Positions 26,432 through 36,004 are shown, numbered from the stretch's first letter. The stretch is 64,000 bases of DNA from Nitrobium sp046350935 (GCA_046350935.1 JAXLZK010000003.1:1-64000); one strand, 5' to 3'. Notes: generated from the letters alone by a model not told the origin. Translations and numbers: made by a program.

Positions 26432-27964
26432 ATGCTTCTCATCTATCCCCCTGTTTCAAAAGCCTGCGAGCCTCCTGCCGGGATCGCGAAAATAGCGGGC
26501 GTCCTGCAGCGGCACGGGGTGCGGTGCAGGGTGCTCGACGCCAACCTGGAAGGGATGCTCCATTTGCTGGAGCAGCGGTCCGCTCCCTCCGCGCAGTCGC
26601 CCAATACCTGGACGCGGCGTGCGTTCCGCAATGTCCGGAAGAATCTCGCCTCGCTGCGGGAGCCCTCCTTCTACCGGGGCTTCGACCGGTACAAGAAGGC
26701 GGTGCACGAGGTGAACCGCGCGTTGGAGGTCTCCGCGGCTGCTGCCGGTGCGACGGTGGGTCTTGCGAATTATCACCATCGGGAGCTCTCCCCGGTACGG
26801 AGCGGGGACCTCCAACGCGCCGCGGAGCAGCCCGAAGAGAACCCTTTTTATCCCTATTTCGCGGAGCGGCTGCCTGCCCTCCTGGAAGAGGAGCAGCCTT
26901 CCCTCCTCGGTCTTTCGCTGAACTACCTGAGCCAGGCACTCTGCGCCTTCGCCATGATCGGTTTCCTGCGGAGGGAGTTCCCCGGAGTGCCTGTTGTGCT
27001 CGGGGGAGGACTTGTCACCTCCTGGATGCGGAATCCGCAGTGGAAAGACCCCTTTGCCGGGTTGGTGGACCGCTGCATTGCCGGCCCGGGCGAGCGGCCG
27101 CTGCTTGCCCTGCTGGGGTACGGCATCGGGGAGGAAGAGCCGGGGGGCCCGGAATACGGCTCGCTTCCGCTGCGGGACTATCTCGCTCCCGGTACGATCC
27201 TCCCCTACAGCGCTTCGAGCGGATGCTACTGGAACAGATGCACCTTCTGCCCTGAAAGGGCCGAGGGGAATTCCTATGCTCCGGTCCCCGTAAACCGGGC
27301 GCTGCGCGATATCTCCTTCCTTACCGGGGAGACGAAGCCCGTTCTCCTCCATCTGCTGGATAACTCCCTGAGCGTCGGTTTCCTGAAGGGGCTTACGGAG
27401 AATCCTCCCGGAGTGCCGTGGTACGGATTTGCCCGGATCGGCAACGAATTGGCGGAGGGGGATTTCTGCAGGGCACTGAGGCGCTCGGGATGTGTCATGC
27501 TCAAGCTCGGGGTGGAGTCGGGGGACCAGGAGGTGCTCGACGCCCTGCAGAAGGGAGTGAGTCTCGATACCGTATCCAGGGCTTTGAGGACATTGAAGGA
27601 GGCGGGGATTGCGACCTACGTGTACCTCCTCTTCGGTACCCCGGCGGAGACCCTGTCTTCCGCGCAGAAGACCCTCGCCTTTACCGCCCGGCATGCGGAG
27701 GAGATCCGGTTCCTGAACTGCGCCCTCTTCAACATGCCGGTAAGCGGGCATGAGGCGCAGGAGCTGGCGACCGGCTCTTTCTACGAGGGCGACCTCGCCC
27801 TCTATACGGGATTCGCCCACCCGCACGGCTGGGACAGACGAGAGGTGCGCCGGTTCCTCGAAGGCGAATTCAAAAGACACCGGGCAGTAGCGGAGATCCT
27901 GAAGAACGACCCTCCCTTCTTCACCTCAAATCATGCCGCATTCTTCTCCGGAAAGGAAGAATAG
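26432..27964 (+). CDS. B12-binding-type radical SAM protein
   Basis: A 510-residue protein. The N-terminal part (LLIYPPVSKACEPPAGIAKIAG) is the Rossmann-like domain found before many radical SAM enzymes. The cluster motif is CYWNRCTFC (near 270), three Cys as in the known CYWxxCxFC subgroup. Later motifs LKLGVESG and YLLFGTPAE fit the radical SAM barrel. Start 26432 has GGAAGG 9 nt upstream; 26426 is the alternative. Substrate is unknown and no precursor peptide was found beside it. Confidence 0.82.
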   Translation: MLLIYPPVSKACEPPAGIAKIAGVLQRHGVRCRVLDANLEGMLHLLEQRSAPSAQSPNTWTRRAFRNVRKNLASLREPSFYRGFDRYKKAVHEVNRALEVSAAAAGATVGLANYHHRELSPVRSGDLQRAAEQPEENPFYPYFAERLPALLEEEQPSLLGLSLNYLSQALCAFAMIGFLRREFPGVPVVLGGGLVTSWMRNPQWKDPFAGLVDRCIAGPGERPLLALLGYGIGEEEPGGPEYGSLPLRDYLAPGTILPYSASSGCYWNRCTFCPERAEGNSYAPVPVNRALRDISFLTGETKPVLLHLLDNSLSVGFLKGLTENPPGVPWYGFARIGNELAEGDFCRALRRSGCVMLKLGVESGDQEVLDALQKGVSLDTVSRALRTLKEAGIATYVYLLFGTPAETLSSAQKTLAFTARHAEEIRFLNCALFNMPVSGHEAQELATGSFYEGDLALYTGFAHPHGWDRREVRRFLEGEFKRHRAVAEILKNDPPFFTSNHAAFFSGKEE

Positions 27965-27984
27965 AAGCTATTCAAAGCCCTCTG

Positions 27985-28100
27985 TTTCACCCTCACCCTT
28001 TTCCCTCTCCCCTCAAGGGAGAGGGCAGCCGAAGGCACTCACTCTTTTCCTCTCCCCTGGAGGGAGAGGGCGGCCGAAGGCCGGGAGAGGGGGGGTGAAA
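27985..28100. repeat. Palindromic intergenic repeat with two hairpins
   Basis: Outer ends TTTCACCC and GGGTGAAA are inverted. Inside are two similar hairpins (stems CCCTCTCCC/GGGAGAGGG at 28003-28025 and CCTCTCCC/GGGAGAGG at 28049-28069) separated by a GCCGAAGGC sequence that also occurs twice. It lies between convergent genes and may act as a terminator or be a dispersed repeat. Confidence 0.65.
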
Positions 28101-28106
28101 TGTGCT

Positions 28107-28775
28107 CTACTTCCTTATCCAGTTCCCCCCCGGCTCCTGAACCCACCACCCCTTCTTCGCCTCATCCCTCCTGATGGAGGCGAACTGCTCCACTGCCTGA
28201 GGCGTTACCTGATTGAGGTTTTCCTGGTTCTCCGGCAGCCTGTTGAGGCGGACAATGGCTTTTGCCATTCCCCGTATCACCGCCTTCCTGTTTTCATTTT
28301 CCCGCTCCATAAGGGTCTTGTCGGCGGGGTTCAACGCGCCCTCGCGCACCGCCAGCATGCCGTTGTTGCCTTCCCCCACCGCGCCGCTGTTCCTCAGCCT
28401 GTCGATGTCGGGAAGCCGCGCACCCATTTCGCGGTAGGCGGCCACGACATCGGGCATTCTTTTGACGGCTTCCGCTATTTTGTCGGCAAGGCCCGGCTCC
28501 TGCGCATAGGCGAGTGAGGTCAGCCCGAACCGCAACGAGCTTTCCTCCTTACTCCCGGATTTGCTCCCCGGTGCCCCGGACTGGTTTCCGGGCGAGTTCG
28601 ATTGCTGCTCTTCAGGCCCGCCCTTTCCGGGAGCGCCGGGGGTCATCAACTCCTTCTCCAGCGACTTATACGCCTCTTTCACGTCCTTTTCGGGGAAATA
28701 GATGTTTACGGTGATCACTGCGCACGCCGCGAAAAAGAAAGCGAGCAGTGCGGCGAGATAAACTTTTTTCTTCAT
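28107..28775 (-). CDS. YdbL-like (DUF1318) lipoprotein
   Basis: A 222-residue protein with ribosome site GGAGGAA. The N-terminus (FFFAAC) is a lipobox, followed by ITVNIYFPEKDVKEA, which resembles the YnbE/YdbL region. A Gly/Pro/Ser-rich linker (about 45-80) leads to a C-terminal domain with AYREMGARLPDID and GWWVQEPGGNWIRK, typical of DUF1318. E. coli YdbH, YnbE and YdbL form an inter-membrane lipid-transfer bridge. Here one protein seems to combine YnbE-like lipoprotein and YdbL-like parts. It lies 40 bp after the YdbH-like gene. Confidence 0.78.
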   Translation of the reverse strand: MKKKVYLAALLAFFFAACAVITVNIYFPEKDVKEAYKSLEKELMTPGAPGKGGPEEQQSNSPGNQSGAPGSKSGSKEESSLRFGLTSLAYAQEPGLADKIAEAVKRMPDVVAAYREMGARLPDIDRLRNSGAVGEGNNGMLAVREGALNPADKTLMERENENRKAVIRGMAKAIVRLNRLPENQENLNQVTPQAVEQFASIRRDEAKKGWWVQEPGGNWIRK

Positions 28776-28815
28776 TGTTTCGTTCCTCCAGTGTGCCGGC
28801 TGTTTGCCGGCCGTA

Positions 28816-31797
28816 TCAGCGATTTTCCTTCGCCCTCTGTGCCGCCTCCGTCAGGGTCCATAAAAGATGGTCGAGGGCGATCCGGTTATTGAGGGGCGCC
28901 ACCTGTACCGAGAGGTCCCTGATGCCGAACAGGTTCGTGTTCGAGATCTCGAGCTCCCTGAAGACGAAGTACCCGTTTTGCACGTAGAGGCCCAGCACTC
29001 CCTTATCGTAGCTCCTGTCGGTGAGATAGGCTTTCAGTGAGGAGCCTCCCACCTTCCGGAGAAATTCCTTGCTGATCATCATCTTTTCCCCGCCTGCCCG
29101 GTATGTCCAGAAGTCGGCTTTTCCGATGAGGCCGGTAAGGGAGGCGCCCGTGCCCTTCAGCGTTCCCGTTCCATCGACCCTGCCGGAGATATAGCCCTTC
29201 ACCGGGGTGATGGTGTCGCCGAGGGAGGTCAGGCTGAGGCCTTTGACGAGAAAGCCCGCCCGGTAGGAGAGCTCCTTCGCCAGGTCCACCGAGGCGGCCC
29301 CGTATACTTTCCCTCCGAATAGGGTAGCATCAAAGCGTGCAATATTTAAAGCTCCGCCTTCCGGACGGACCCAGAGGGTGACGTCGTTCAACAGGTTGAA
29401 TCCGTAGCGGAAGGAGCCGAGAGTGATCCTGCTGAACCCCTCTCCTTCGAAGCGCTGTCCGTACCGCCTCACGAGGCTGTCGAAGGCTGCCTTGTCGAAA
29501 GCGGGGAGCTCCGTTACCGTCTGTCCCGCCTCCGCCGCCCCGCCATAGACGAGGGGAAGGGTCCCCTGTACCGGCCCCACCGCAAACTCATCGTTCTCTC
29601 CCGTAAGGACGAGGTCCCGTGCCGTCAGATTTCCCCTCAGGACCGGTCCGCCCTTCCCGTACCGGAGGGATACGGCGGCTGTCAGGGACCCGTCGAGGCC
29701 CGCGTAGAGGAGGCGATCGGGGAAAACGTCCCAGAGGGCTTCCCGTATATCCGCAGCTTTTGTCTCGGGGAGATTCGCGGTGATCGCCACGGTCCTTCCG
29801 TTCCCCGTAAGGTCCTCTATTGTCCCGGAAAACGAGAGGGAGAGTTTTTTTGCCGCGGCCGTGCCCGAAAACTCGGCCCCGGCTCCCGTAAACGTCGCTT
29901 TCGCCCTGAGAGAGATCCCCTTCAGCGCCCTCTGTTCGCCGCCCTTTCCTTTGAGGGAAACAGCCGGCGCTTCCACTTCCATCCGCCCTGTCAGGGAGCG
30001 TGAGGAGGCAAGCGTCCCGTCGAAAGAGACCCGCGTGCCCTCTGCAGAAAGGGAGTACGGTATTTCCAGCGCCTGCAAGGCCGGGCCCGGGTTAATCCCT
30101 TCCGCCTGCGCCTGGAGGGTAAGGGGAAACGGTCCTCCCTGTATCGCGCCTTTTGCGAAAAGCTGCACCCGCCCCTTCAGCAGCTCTGCGCGGGGGACAT
30201 GGAGCGAGAATCCTTCTGCGTCGAAAAGACCGCTCCCCGAGAGAGGGCCTGCCTCGAATCCTCCCCGGGCAAGGGAGGAGGCGGAGAAGGCGAAGCTCCC
30301 CGAAGGAGAGGGAGAAAGGCTCTTCACCACAAGAGAGAGATTCCCCTGCCTGATCGCTGTTTTGCCCCCGTCCTTTTCAGCCTCCACTCCCTCAGCCTCC
30401 AGCAGGAAGGGTCCTTTCCCTTCCGGCAGCGCGCCCTTGAGAGTTTTTGCGGCGACTTTTCCCGATTCCGTCCGGAGTTCCGCGTCGGGCAGCAGAAGGG
30501 TCTTATCGTTGTAGGCGAGAGAGGAGCGGAGAGTGATCCAGGGGAGACGGGAGTCGCCGAAACGCACTCCCCTTGCAGAGATGAAGAGCCCCGAGGGCGA
30601 CGCGAGGGTCACCTGTGCGTCGATCCGTTCGCTCGCGACTTTTTCCGTTACGAGGGCTCCCCTGTCGAGGCGCACCACGCCGGCAATCCGGGGAGGGCTG
30701 CCGGGCTCGCTGGAAATGCGCAGCAGATCCGAGGAGATGCTCCCCTCCGCCTTTACTCCTTTGGGCAGGGCGAAGGCGGAGAGCTCGATCCGCTCGATTT
30801 TCAGATTCGCCCGGTAGGAGGGCTGTTTCGAGATGCTCCGCACTGACCCGTCTGCGCGTACGGCAACGGCACTGCCTGAAGAAAGCAGAATTCTGTCGAG
30901 GATCAGGGAGTCTCCGGGTATGCTGTAGCGTGCATCTGCACTGAGCAGAACTGCGGGATGGGGAGCACTCAGGAAGGGCAGGGCGGCAGCCTTTGCCTCT
31001 ATCTCCGAAGTCAAACGTATTTCGTGCGTCGTATTCCCTTCCGCTTTTAGTGCAGCGGAAAAACTGAGGGCACGCGCGGTGCCCCCGGCCCTTTCGGCGA
31101 ATTCCTTTAAAAAGGGAGGGGCGAGACGGGGCGCATGAAGGGAGAGGGAAAAGTCCTTTCCTGCTTTTTGGAGATAGGCCCATCCCTCGAAGGAGAAGGC
31201 GCCTGCGTTTTCCCACTCAAAAGACCCGCGGAAAGATGTCCGCGCGTCGGGGCGGGAGCCGATCCCGTTCAGGACCGCCTGGACGCCCGTGATGGTGAGG
31301 GGTCGGGTTCCGCTGTCCGTATTAGGATGCAGGGAAAACCTCCCCGATGCTATTCTGAAGCTGTCTACCCGGTAGGTCCGGTCGGATTTCCTGGACAGAA
31401 AGTCCCTAAGGGCATCGGAGATATTCCATTTGCCCTCATGATCTTTCTTCAGGGTGAGCTCCGGGGCGTACAGGTCGATTGCTTTCACCCGCAGCTCTCC
31501 CCTGAGCAGCTCCGCCGTATCAGGTACGAGGGTGAGTTTTTTGACAGAGAGGAGAGTGCCTCTGCCGTCGGGATCGCGGACAGTAATGCTATAGAGATCG
31601 AGGGAAAGAGGGAAGCCGAGAGAAAAGTCCCCGATTGCGACAGGGTGCCCGATGCGGGAAGAGAGCGCCCCGGACACCTTCCCGAGGAGCTTCCCCCTTA
31701 GGACGAAGAGACCTGCGAGGAAAAGGAAAGAAAGGAGAAGAATGCCGGACAGCGCCACAACGGCGGCGGTGCGGTGATTCCGTCTGAAAGACCCCAT
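28816..31797 (-). CDS. YdbH/AsmA-like inter-membrane protein
   Basis: A 993-residue protein with one N-terminal transmembrane helix (about 15-35) and a very long periplasmic beta-rich region built of repeating strands. The start resembles AsmA-like proteins (IGDFSLGFPLSLDLY), and the C-terminal part (YRAGFLVKGLSLTSLGD, DGTGTLKGTG, LYVQNGYFVFRELE) resembles the YdbH family. Such proteins form grooves that carry phospholipid between membranes. The pairing with the YdbL-like lipoprotein supports this. The start codon is at the - strand end of a 70-bp divergent region. Confidence 0.8.
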   Translation of the reverse strand: MGSFRRNHRTAAVVALSGILLLSFLFLAGLFVLRGKLLGKVSGALSSRIGHPVAIGDFSLGFPLSLDLYSITVRDPDGRGTLLSVKKLTLVPDTAELLRGELRVKAIDLYAPELTLKKDHEGKWNISDALRDFLSRKSDRTYRVDSFRIASGRFSLHPNTDSGTRPLTITGVQAVLNGIGSRPDARTSFRGSFEWENAGAFSFEGWAYLQKAGKDFSLSLHAPRLAPPFLKEFAERAGGTARALSFSAALKAEGNTTHEIRLTSEIEAKAAALPFLSAPHPAVLLSADARYSIPGDSLILDRILLSSGSAVAVRADGSVRSISKQPSYRANLKIERIELSAFALPKGVKAEGSISSDLLRISSEPGSPPRIAGVVRLDRGALVTEKVASERIDAQVTLASPSGLFISARGVRFGDSRLPWITLRSSLAYNDKTLLLPDAELRTESGKVAAKTLKGALPEGKGPFLLEAEGVEAEKDGGKTAIRQGNLSLVVKSLSPSPSGSFAFSASSLARGGFEAGPLSGSGLFDAEGFSLHVPRAELLKGRVQLFAKGAIQGGPFPLTLQAQAEGINPGPALQALEIPYSLSAEGTRVSFDGTLASSRSLTGRMEVEAPAVSLKGKGGEQRALKGISLRAKATFTGAGAEFSGTAAAKKLSLSFSGTIEDLTGNGRTVAITANLPETKAADIREALWDVFPDRLLYAGLDGSLTAAVSLRYGKGGPVLRGNLTARDLVLTGENDEFAVGPVQGTLPLVYGGAAEAGQTVTELPAFDKAAFDSLVRRYGQRFEGEGFSRITLGSFRYGFNLLNDVTLWVRPEGGALNIARFDATLFGGKVYGAASVDLAKELSYRAGFLVKGLSLTSLGDTITPVKGYISGRVDGTGTLKGTGASLTGLIGKADFWTYRAGGEKMMISKEFLRKVGGSSLKAYLTDRSYDKGVLGLYVQNGYFVFRELEISNTNLFGIRDLSVQVAPLNNRIALDHLLWTLTEAAQRAKENR

Positions 31798-31851
31798 TCC
31801 CTATTGTGGCATGGAAGCCTCATTTTTTTCATAGTGCGGACAGCCGCGATT

Positions 31852-31860
31852 TGGTATTAT
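31852..31860 (+). promoter_or_regulatory. Extended -10 promoter
   Basis: TGG-TATTAT ends 7 nt before ATG 31868. Expected transcript start is at or near the start codon. Confidence 0.5.
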
Positions 31861-31867
31861 AGGAAGT

Positions 31868-32461
31868 ATGGGGGAAAGGACAGAGTTTCAGCCTCTTACG
31901 CGTGAGGACCGTATTTCGGTGGTGCTCTATCGGGTGGGTATTGCGCTTTCTTCTTTACTTGTCACCCTGGGCGGTTATATGCTGCTCAATGCGGAGCGCT
32001 CCCGGAACGATTCCCTCGTCGGTCTGAAGTTCACCGTGCTGCTGCTCGCTTTTTACCTCTCTGTAGGGATGAGCGTTTTTTTCATCCATCTCTACGTGGG
32101 CAAATTTCATCGGGTGCTCAAGAAGCTGTACTATATCGCCCTCGCGGCCCTCGGATTGCTTTTCTTTATCGGAGGGGGCGATCTTTATTCCATCTTTGCC
32201 GCAAAGCCCTCCGCAGCGCTCGCCCTTCTTCCCCTGGCCGGGTGCCTCGGCTTTATCACCGCAAAAGAGGCGTTCTGCTTCAAGCTGCTGGAGGGATACC
32301 TCCTCGCCTTTCTCATGCCCCTCTATCTCGTCTTTGCCGCAGTGACGGGAGGGGTTCCCTACGGCACCTTTGTCATCGGCATCCTGCTCCTGTTTTTCAC
32401 TGTCCGAAAGGTCTTTCAGCCTCTGCATTTCGATATCGGCGACAAATCGGCGTATGGGTAA
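31868..32461 (+). CDS. DUF2301-like integral membrane protein
   Basis: A 197-residue protein with six predicted membrane helices, short loops and a hydrophilic C-terminus. The ending FTVRKVFQPLHFDIGDKSAYG resembles the DUF2301 family seen in cyanobacteria and others. Function unknown. An extended -10 box lies 7 nt before the ATG, suggesting a leaderless or near-leaderless mRNA. It is divergent from the YdbH-like gene. Confidence 0.7.
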   Translation: MGERTEFQPLTREDRISVVLYRVGIALSSLLVTLGGYMLLNAERSRNDSLVGLKFTVLLLAFYLSVGMSVFFIHLYVGKFHRVLKKLYYIALAALGLLFFIGGGDLYSIFAAKPSAALALLPLAGCLGFITAKEAFCFKLLEGYLLAFLMPLYLVFAAVTGGVPYGTFVIGILLLFFTVRKVFQPLHFDIGDKSAYG

Positions 32462-32515
32462 AGGGGTGCCCCCTTCGCCCCACCCGGAAGATGCCTGTTC
32501 AGAGGAGAGATCGAC

Positions 32516-33409
32516 TTATGAGAAGACATAGCCGATCAGCTTATAGATGAGCTTTGCTATGGTAAACTGCGGATAGGTGAGAGAAGGGACGGGCGCAAGC
32601 TCATTCACATCAAAGCCCACGATGGTGCGGCGTGCTGCTAGGGTGCGCAGGAAGGCGATGGTTTCATCCCACAAGAACCCCCCCGGCTCCGGGGTCCCCA
32701 GGGCGGGCAGTACCGAAGGATCGAAGAAATCGCAGTCGAAGGTCAGATAGACGTTTTCCTGCAGAGAGTCGATCACCGCATGCTGCCAGGCCTTCCCATC
32801 GCTTCCGTGGCGGCCCTGTCTGATATCGACGGCGTAGAAAGTGGTGATCCCGTTCTTCTTGATGAACTCCGCCTCTTCAGCCCCCTGGCTCCGTATCCCC
32901 ACCTGCACGATGTTTCTGTTGAATTCGTAAATGCGGGCCATTACACAGGCATGGCTGTAGCAATTCCCCTCATAGACGGAGCGTATGTCCGAGTGGGCGT
33001 CCAGCTGGAGGACCGAGAGGTTCGGGTACGCCTGCGTATGGGCGAGGGTGGAGCCGATGGAGATCGTATGCTCTCCCCCGATACAGATAACGAACTTCTC
33101 CTGGTCGATGAGCCGGCTCACCTGCTCCCGGATTGCTTCCACGGCGGCGGCGTCGCGGCGGGAATCGTCGAAATGCAGGGGGGGCAGGGCGGCGATCCCG
33201 CTGGAAAGCGTAAATATCTCGGCGTCGAGCTCCTCGTCGTACAATTCGAGATACCGGGAGGCTTCCGCGATCGCTGCAGGGGCGAGGGCTGCACCCTTGC
33301 CATAACTGGTGGTGTGCTCATAAGGCAGGGGGAGAAGGACGACCCGGGCGGTGTCGAAACGGGACCACTCTTTCCCGAGGTGGAAAAAACCCTCAATGGG
33401 CGCGGACAT
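32516..33409 (-). CDS. speB: Agmatinase (arginase/agmatinase family)
   Basis: A 297-residue ureohydrolase converting agmatine to putrescine plus urea. Metal-binding motifs are CIGGEHTIS (near 109), LDAHSDIR (near 134) and TFDCDFFDPS (near 224). Start 33409 has a strong ribosome site (AGGAGGAGCGG) and overlaps the end of the preceding gene by 17 bp. It is the last gene of a polyamine operon with arginine decarboxylase and a deoxyhypusine-synthase-like enzyme, which fixes the substrate as agmatine rather than arginine. Confidence 0.92.
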   Translation of the reverse strand: MSAPIEGFFHLGKEWSRFDTARVVLLPLPYEHTTSYGKGAALAPAAIAEASRYLELYDEELDAEIFTLSSGIAALPPLHFDDSRRDAAAVEAIREQVSRLIDQEKFVICIGGEHTISIGSTLAHTQAYPNLSVLQLDAHSDIRSVYEGNCYSHACVMARIYEFNRNIVQVGIRSQGAEEAEFIKKNGITTFYAVDIRQGRHGSDGKAWQHAVIDSLQENVYLTFDCDFFDPSVLPALGTPEPGGFLWDETIAFLRTLAARRTIVGFDVNELAPVPSLTYPQFTIAKLIYKLIGYVFS

Positions 33410-34508
33410 CCGCTCCTCCTTTCCGGGAGCTCTCCGCAAACGCGCTTTCAAGGTCCCGGTAAAGCTCCTCCCTGCGGTCGTACAGGCGGGAGAGGGGACG
33501 CGGAGCGCGGGTGGCAAGGGCATAGGCGGTGAGGAGGGGAAGGGCGATGGTGGTGTCCGCATAACACACCACTGCATCGGGGAGCCTTTCGGGGTCCACC
33601 TTACCCCAGGTGACCGACTCCCCGGGGGTGGCGCCGGAAAGCCCCCCGGTATCGGGGCGGGCATCGGTGATCTGGAGATAATAGTCATGCCCCATCTCCC
33701 GGATTCCCAGCACCTCCTGGATATGCGGCTCTGTCTGGAGCACGAAGTTTTTCGGAGAGCCGCCCCCCAGGATCAGGACGGCGCTCTTTCCCTTTCTCTT
33801 CGCGTTCAGGACAATAGCTGCGGTTTCATTCACGTCCCGCGCCATATCGATGCGCAGCCTGCTCCCCTCCAGCACGGAGCGGGCGATGTTCATCCCGATG
33901 GAGCTGTCCCCAGGGGAGGAGGTGTAAACAGGCACCCCCGCCTCGCAGGCCGCCGCCATAAGGCTTGCCCTCTCCAGTCCCAGCATTTTTTCCCGTTCCC
34001 CTATATACTTGCCCGCCTTGTGATGGAATTCCGCGCTCGACATTTCTCCCTGGAACTCGTCCCCCTGGATGAGTGCCCGGTAGAAGGCATCGGTGGAGAG
34101 GAGCACCTTGTAATCGAAGAGGATATCATAGATTCTGACCACCCCTGCCTGCCTGAGCGCGCGGTCGTCGTGGAAAGGAGAGCCCATATGCATCTCGAGG
34201 CCGATGCCGAAATGGGAGTCGTGGTAGAGGTTGGCGCCGGTGCTCACGATCCAGTCGATGAACCCGTGCCGTATGAGCGGGATGAGGCACGACATGCCCA
34301 GTCCTGCGGGCGTCAATGCCCCGGTCATGCTGACCCCGACGGTGACATCCGGATCGAGCATCCTGCGGGTGAAGAGCCGGCAGGCTTCCCGGAGACGCGC
34401 CGCATTGTACGCGAGGAATGCGTTGTCCACCAGGTCCACTACCGAAGTTTCCCCGGTGATCGCCCCGGGCCGGATGGACTTCCCCCTGAGATAGCTGCTC
34501 TCCTCCAT
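33393..34508 (-). CDS. Deoxyhypusine-synthase-like enzyme, probable polyamine synthase
   Basis: A 371-residue protein of the deoxyhypusine synthase fold. It keeps the NAD-site segments (SMTGALTPAGLG, STGANLYHD, YTSSPGDSS) and the catalytic-lysine region (SVTWGKVD). Bacteria lack eIF5A, so relatives are thought to transfer the aminobutyl group to putrescine, making homospermidine, or to have a related role. Its position between arginine decarboxylase and agmatinase supports a polyamine function. Start 34508 lies 5 bp after the preceding stop. Confidence 0.85.
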   Translation of the reverse strand: MEESSYLRGKSIRPGAITGETSVVDLVDNAFLAYNAARLREACRLFTRRMLDPDVTVGVSMTGALTPAGLGMSCLIPLIRHGFIDWIVSTGANLYHDSHFGIGLEMHMGSPFHDDRALRQAGVVRIYDILFDYKVLLSTDAFYRALIQGDEFQGEMSSAEFHHKAGKYIGEREKMLGLERASLMAAACEAGVPVYTSSPGDSSIGMNIARSVLEGSRLRIDMARDVNETAAIVLNAKRKGKSAVLILGGGSPKNFVLQTEPHIQEVLGIREMGHDYYLQITDARPDTGGLSGATPGESVTWGKVDPERLPDAVVCYADTTIALPLLTAYALATRAPRPLSRLYDRREELYRDLESAFAESSRKGGADVRAH

Positions 34509-34513
34509 TGCGC

Positions 34514-35056
34514 TTACGGGACCAGGACCGCAGCCGCGACGACGGTGATCCAGAATCCCGCCTTCCCTATGGCCGTCTGCGTGATGTTGCTGGTTTTCAC
34601 GATTTGATCGCTCAGCTTCCACTGGTCGAGGCGTTTATTGTAGCTCTGGTTCACATCGAAATCCACCGCCAGTATGGTGGCGAGCATCTGGGCCGCGATG
34701 TCCTCGGCGTAGTCTCCGGTGGTCCTGTCGTCGTCGCCGTAGCTGTGGTGCTCGGAGAGATACCCGATATGGCTCCTGTCCCGGGGTATGGCGATCCCCA
34801 CCGAGGAGCCGATGAGCCGGTGGTTCTCGTTGGTCGAGGTATCGGCCATGACCGTATGGAGGATCTGTCCGGGGGAGAGCTCTTTCAGGCCGCGCTTGAG
34901 AGAGACGATCTCGCAGTGAGGGGGGAATATGCTCGAGACGCGGACGATGTTGAAAGAGGCGAGCTGCGCATTGCGCAGCGCAAGCTCAAAGCTGACGAGC
35001 TTCTCCTTGTGCTGTCCCACTCCCTTGGTGAGGAATACTTTCGTGGCGACATACAT
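34514..35056 (-). CDS. pdaD: Pyruvoyl-dependent arginine decarboxylase
   Basis: A 180-residue proenzyme that should cleave itself between Ser41 and Ser42 (FNIVRVSSIFPP) to form beta and alpha chains with a pyruvoyl group. It decarboxylates arginine to agmatine without pyridoxal phosphate. Motifs ADTSTNE and GYLSEHH fit the family, which is common in archaea and found in scattered bacteria. It feeds the agmatinase encoded two genes downstream. Confidence 0.92.
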   Translation of the reverse strand: MYVATKVFLTKGVGQHKEKLVSFELALRNAQLASFNIVRVSSIFPPHCEIVSLKRGLKELSPGQILHTVMADTSTNENHRLIGSSVGIAIPRDRSHIGYLSEHHSYGDDDRTTGDYAEDIAAQMLATILAVDFDVNQSYNKRLDQWKLSDQIVKTSNITQTAIGKAGFWITVVAAAVLVP

Positions 35057-35143
35057 GCGGGCGGCTCCTTTACCAACAATGGCAGCAGCGTTCCTCCTCT
35101 CGGTCAGGCAGGAATTCCGGCCTGACCCTGCACCCGCCTCTCT

Positions 35144-36004
35144 TCATGGCTTCGCCTCCGTGGTCCAGAAAGGCAGCGCTTTGAGGTAGTCGAAGGCTCT
35201 CCGCGCCGCCTCTTCCGGCATGAAGGGATAGGTATACAACTCGACGGTGAGAAATCCGTCATAGGAGCAGCGGGCGAGGATCCCGAGGAGGGCGTTGAAA
35301 TCGATATCTCCCAGGCCGGGAATAAGGTGATAATGCTTTCTGTTCTTTATGTCTTCGAGGTGGACGTGGAAGATCCTGCCTGCAAGGGAGCGTATGGCCG
35401 CCTCGGGCTCCTCCCCCGACAGATGGCTGTGCCCGAGATCGAGGTTGGCGCCGAAATAGGGGGAGTCGATCTCGTTAATGAGCTGTGCCAGCTCTCCTGC
35501 GAATTCGATAAGCAGCCCCTGCTCGTACTCCATGCCGATGCGGATATTCCGACCCGCCGCATAGTCGAGCACCTCTTTCAGGGACTCCCTGAGGAGGACC
35601 ATGGAGCGCTCCGGGGTTATCTCCGGCATGGAGCGGCCCGACGTGATGCTTACCATCGGAGAGCCGAGAGCGACGGCCAGGTCGATGCTTTTTTTGCAGT
35701 AGTCGATCCTCCATTTCCGCGCCGTGGGGTCAGGATTGGCGAGTGAGGGCTCAAAAACGGGGTCCCAGAGCTTCCTGCCGTAGTAGCCTCGCACCGTATT
35801 GGCATTCACATTTGTCACGGCGACGCCGGTCCAGGAGAGGGTTTCCTTCAACCTGTCTATATCGGAAGGGGTAATCGCATGCACGTAGAGATGCGGAATG
35901 TCGGCGAGAAGCTCTACTCCCTCGTACCCGATGGAAGAAATTTTCTCCACAGCCTTGGCGACCGAATACCGGACAAAGGCGTTAGTGCTGAACGAAAGTT
36001 TCAT
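35144..36004 (-). CDS. Xylose-isomerase-like TIM-barrel (sugar phosphate isomerase/epimerase family)
   Basis: A 286-residue protein starting at ATG 36004 with ribosome site GGAGG. It has the AP-endonuclease-2/xylose isomerase barrel: GYEGVELLAD near 30, IGMEYEQG near 164, GANLDLGHSHL near 193, HVHLEDI near 223 and LTVELY near 260, the metal-site Glu, Asp, His series. Substrate is unknown. It is the first gene after a consensus promoter and precedes the polyamine genes by 87 bp, so it may belong to that operon. Confidence 0.83.
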   Translation of the reverse strand: MKLSFSTNAFVRYSVAKAVEKISSIGYEGVELLADIPHLYVHAITPSDIDRLKETLSWTGVAVTNVNANTVRGYYGRKLWDPVFEPSLANPDPTARKWRIDYCKKSIDLAVALGSPMVSITSGRSMPEITPERSMVLLRESLKEVLDYAAGRNIRIGMEYEQGLLIEFAGELAQLINEIDSPYFGANLDLGHSHLSGEEPEAAIRSLAGRIFHVHLEDIKNRKHYHLIPGLGDIDFNALLGILARCSYDGFLTVELYTYPFMPEEAARRAFDYLKALPFWTTEAKP

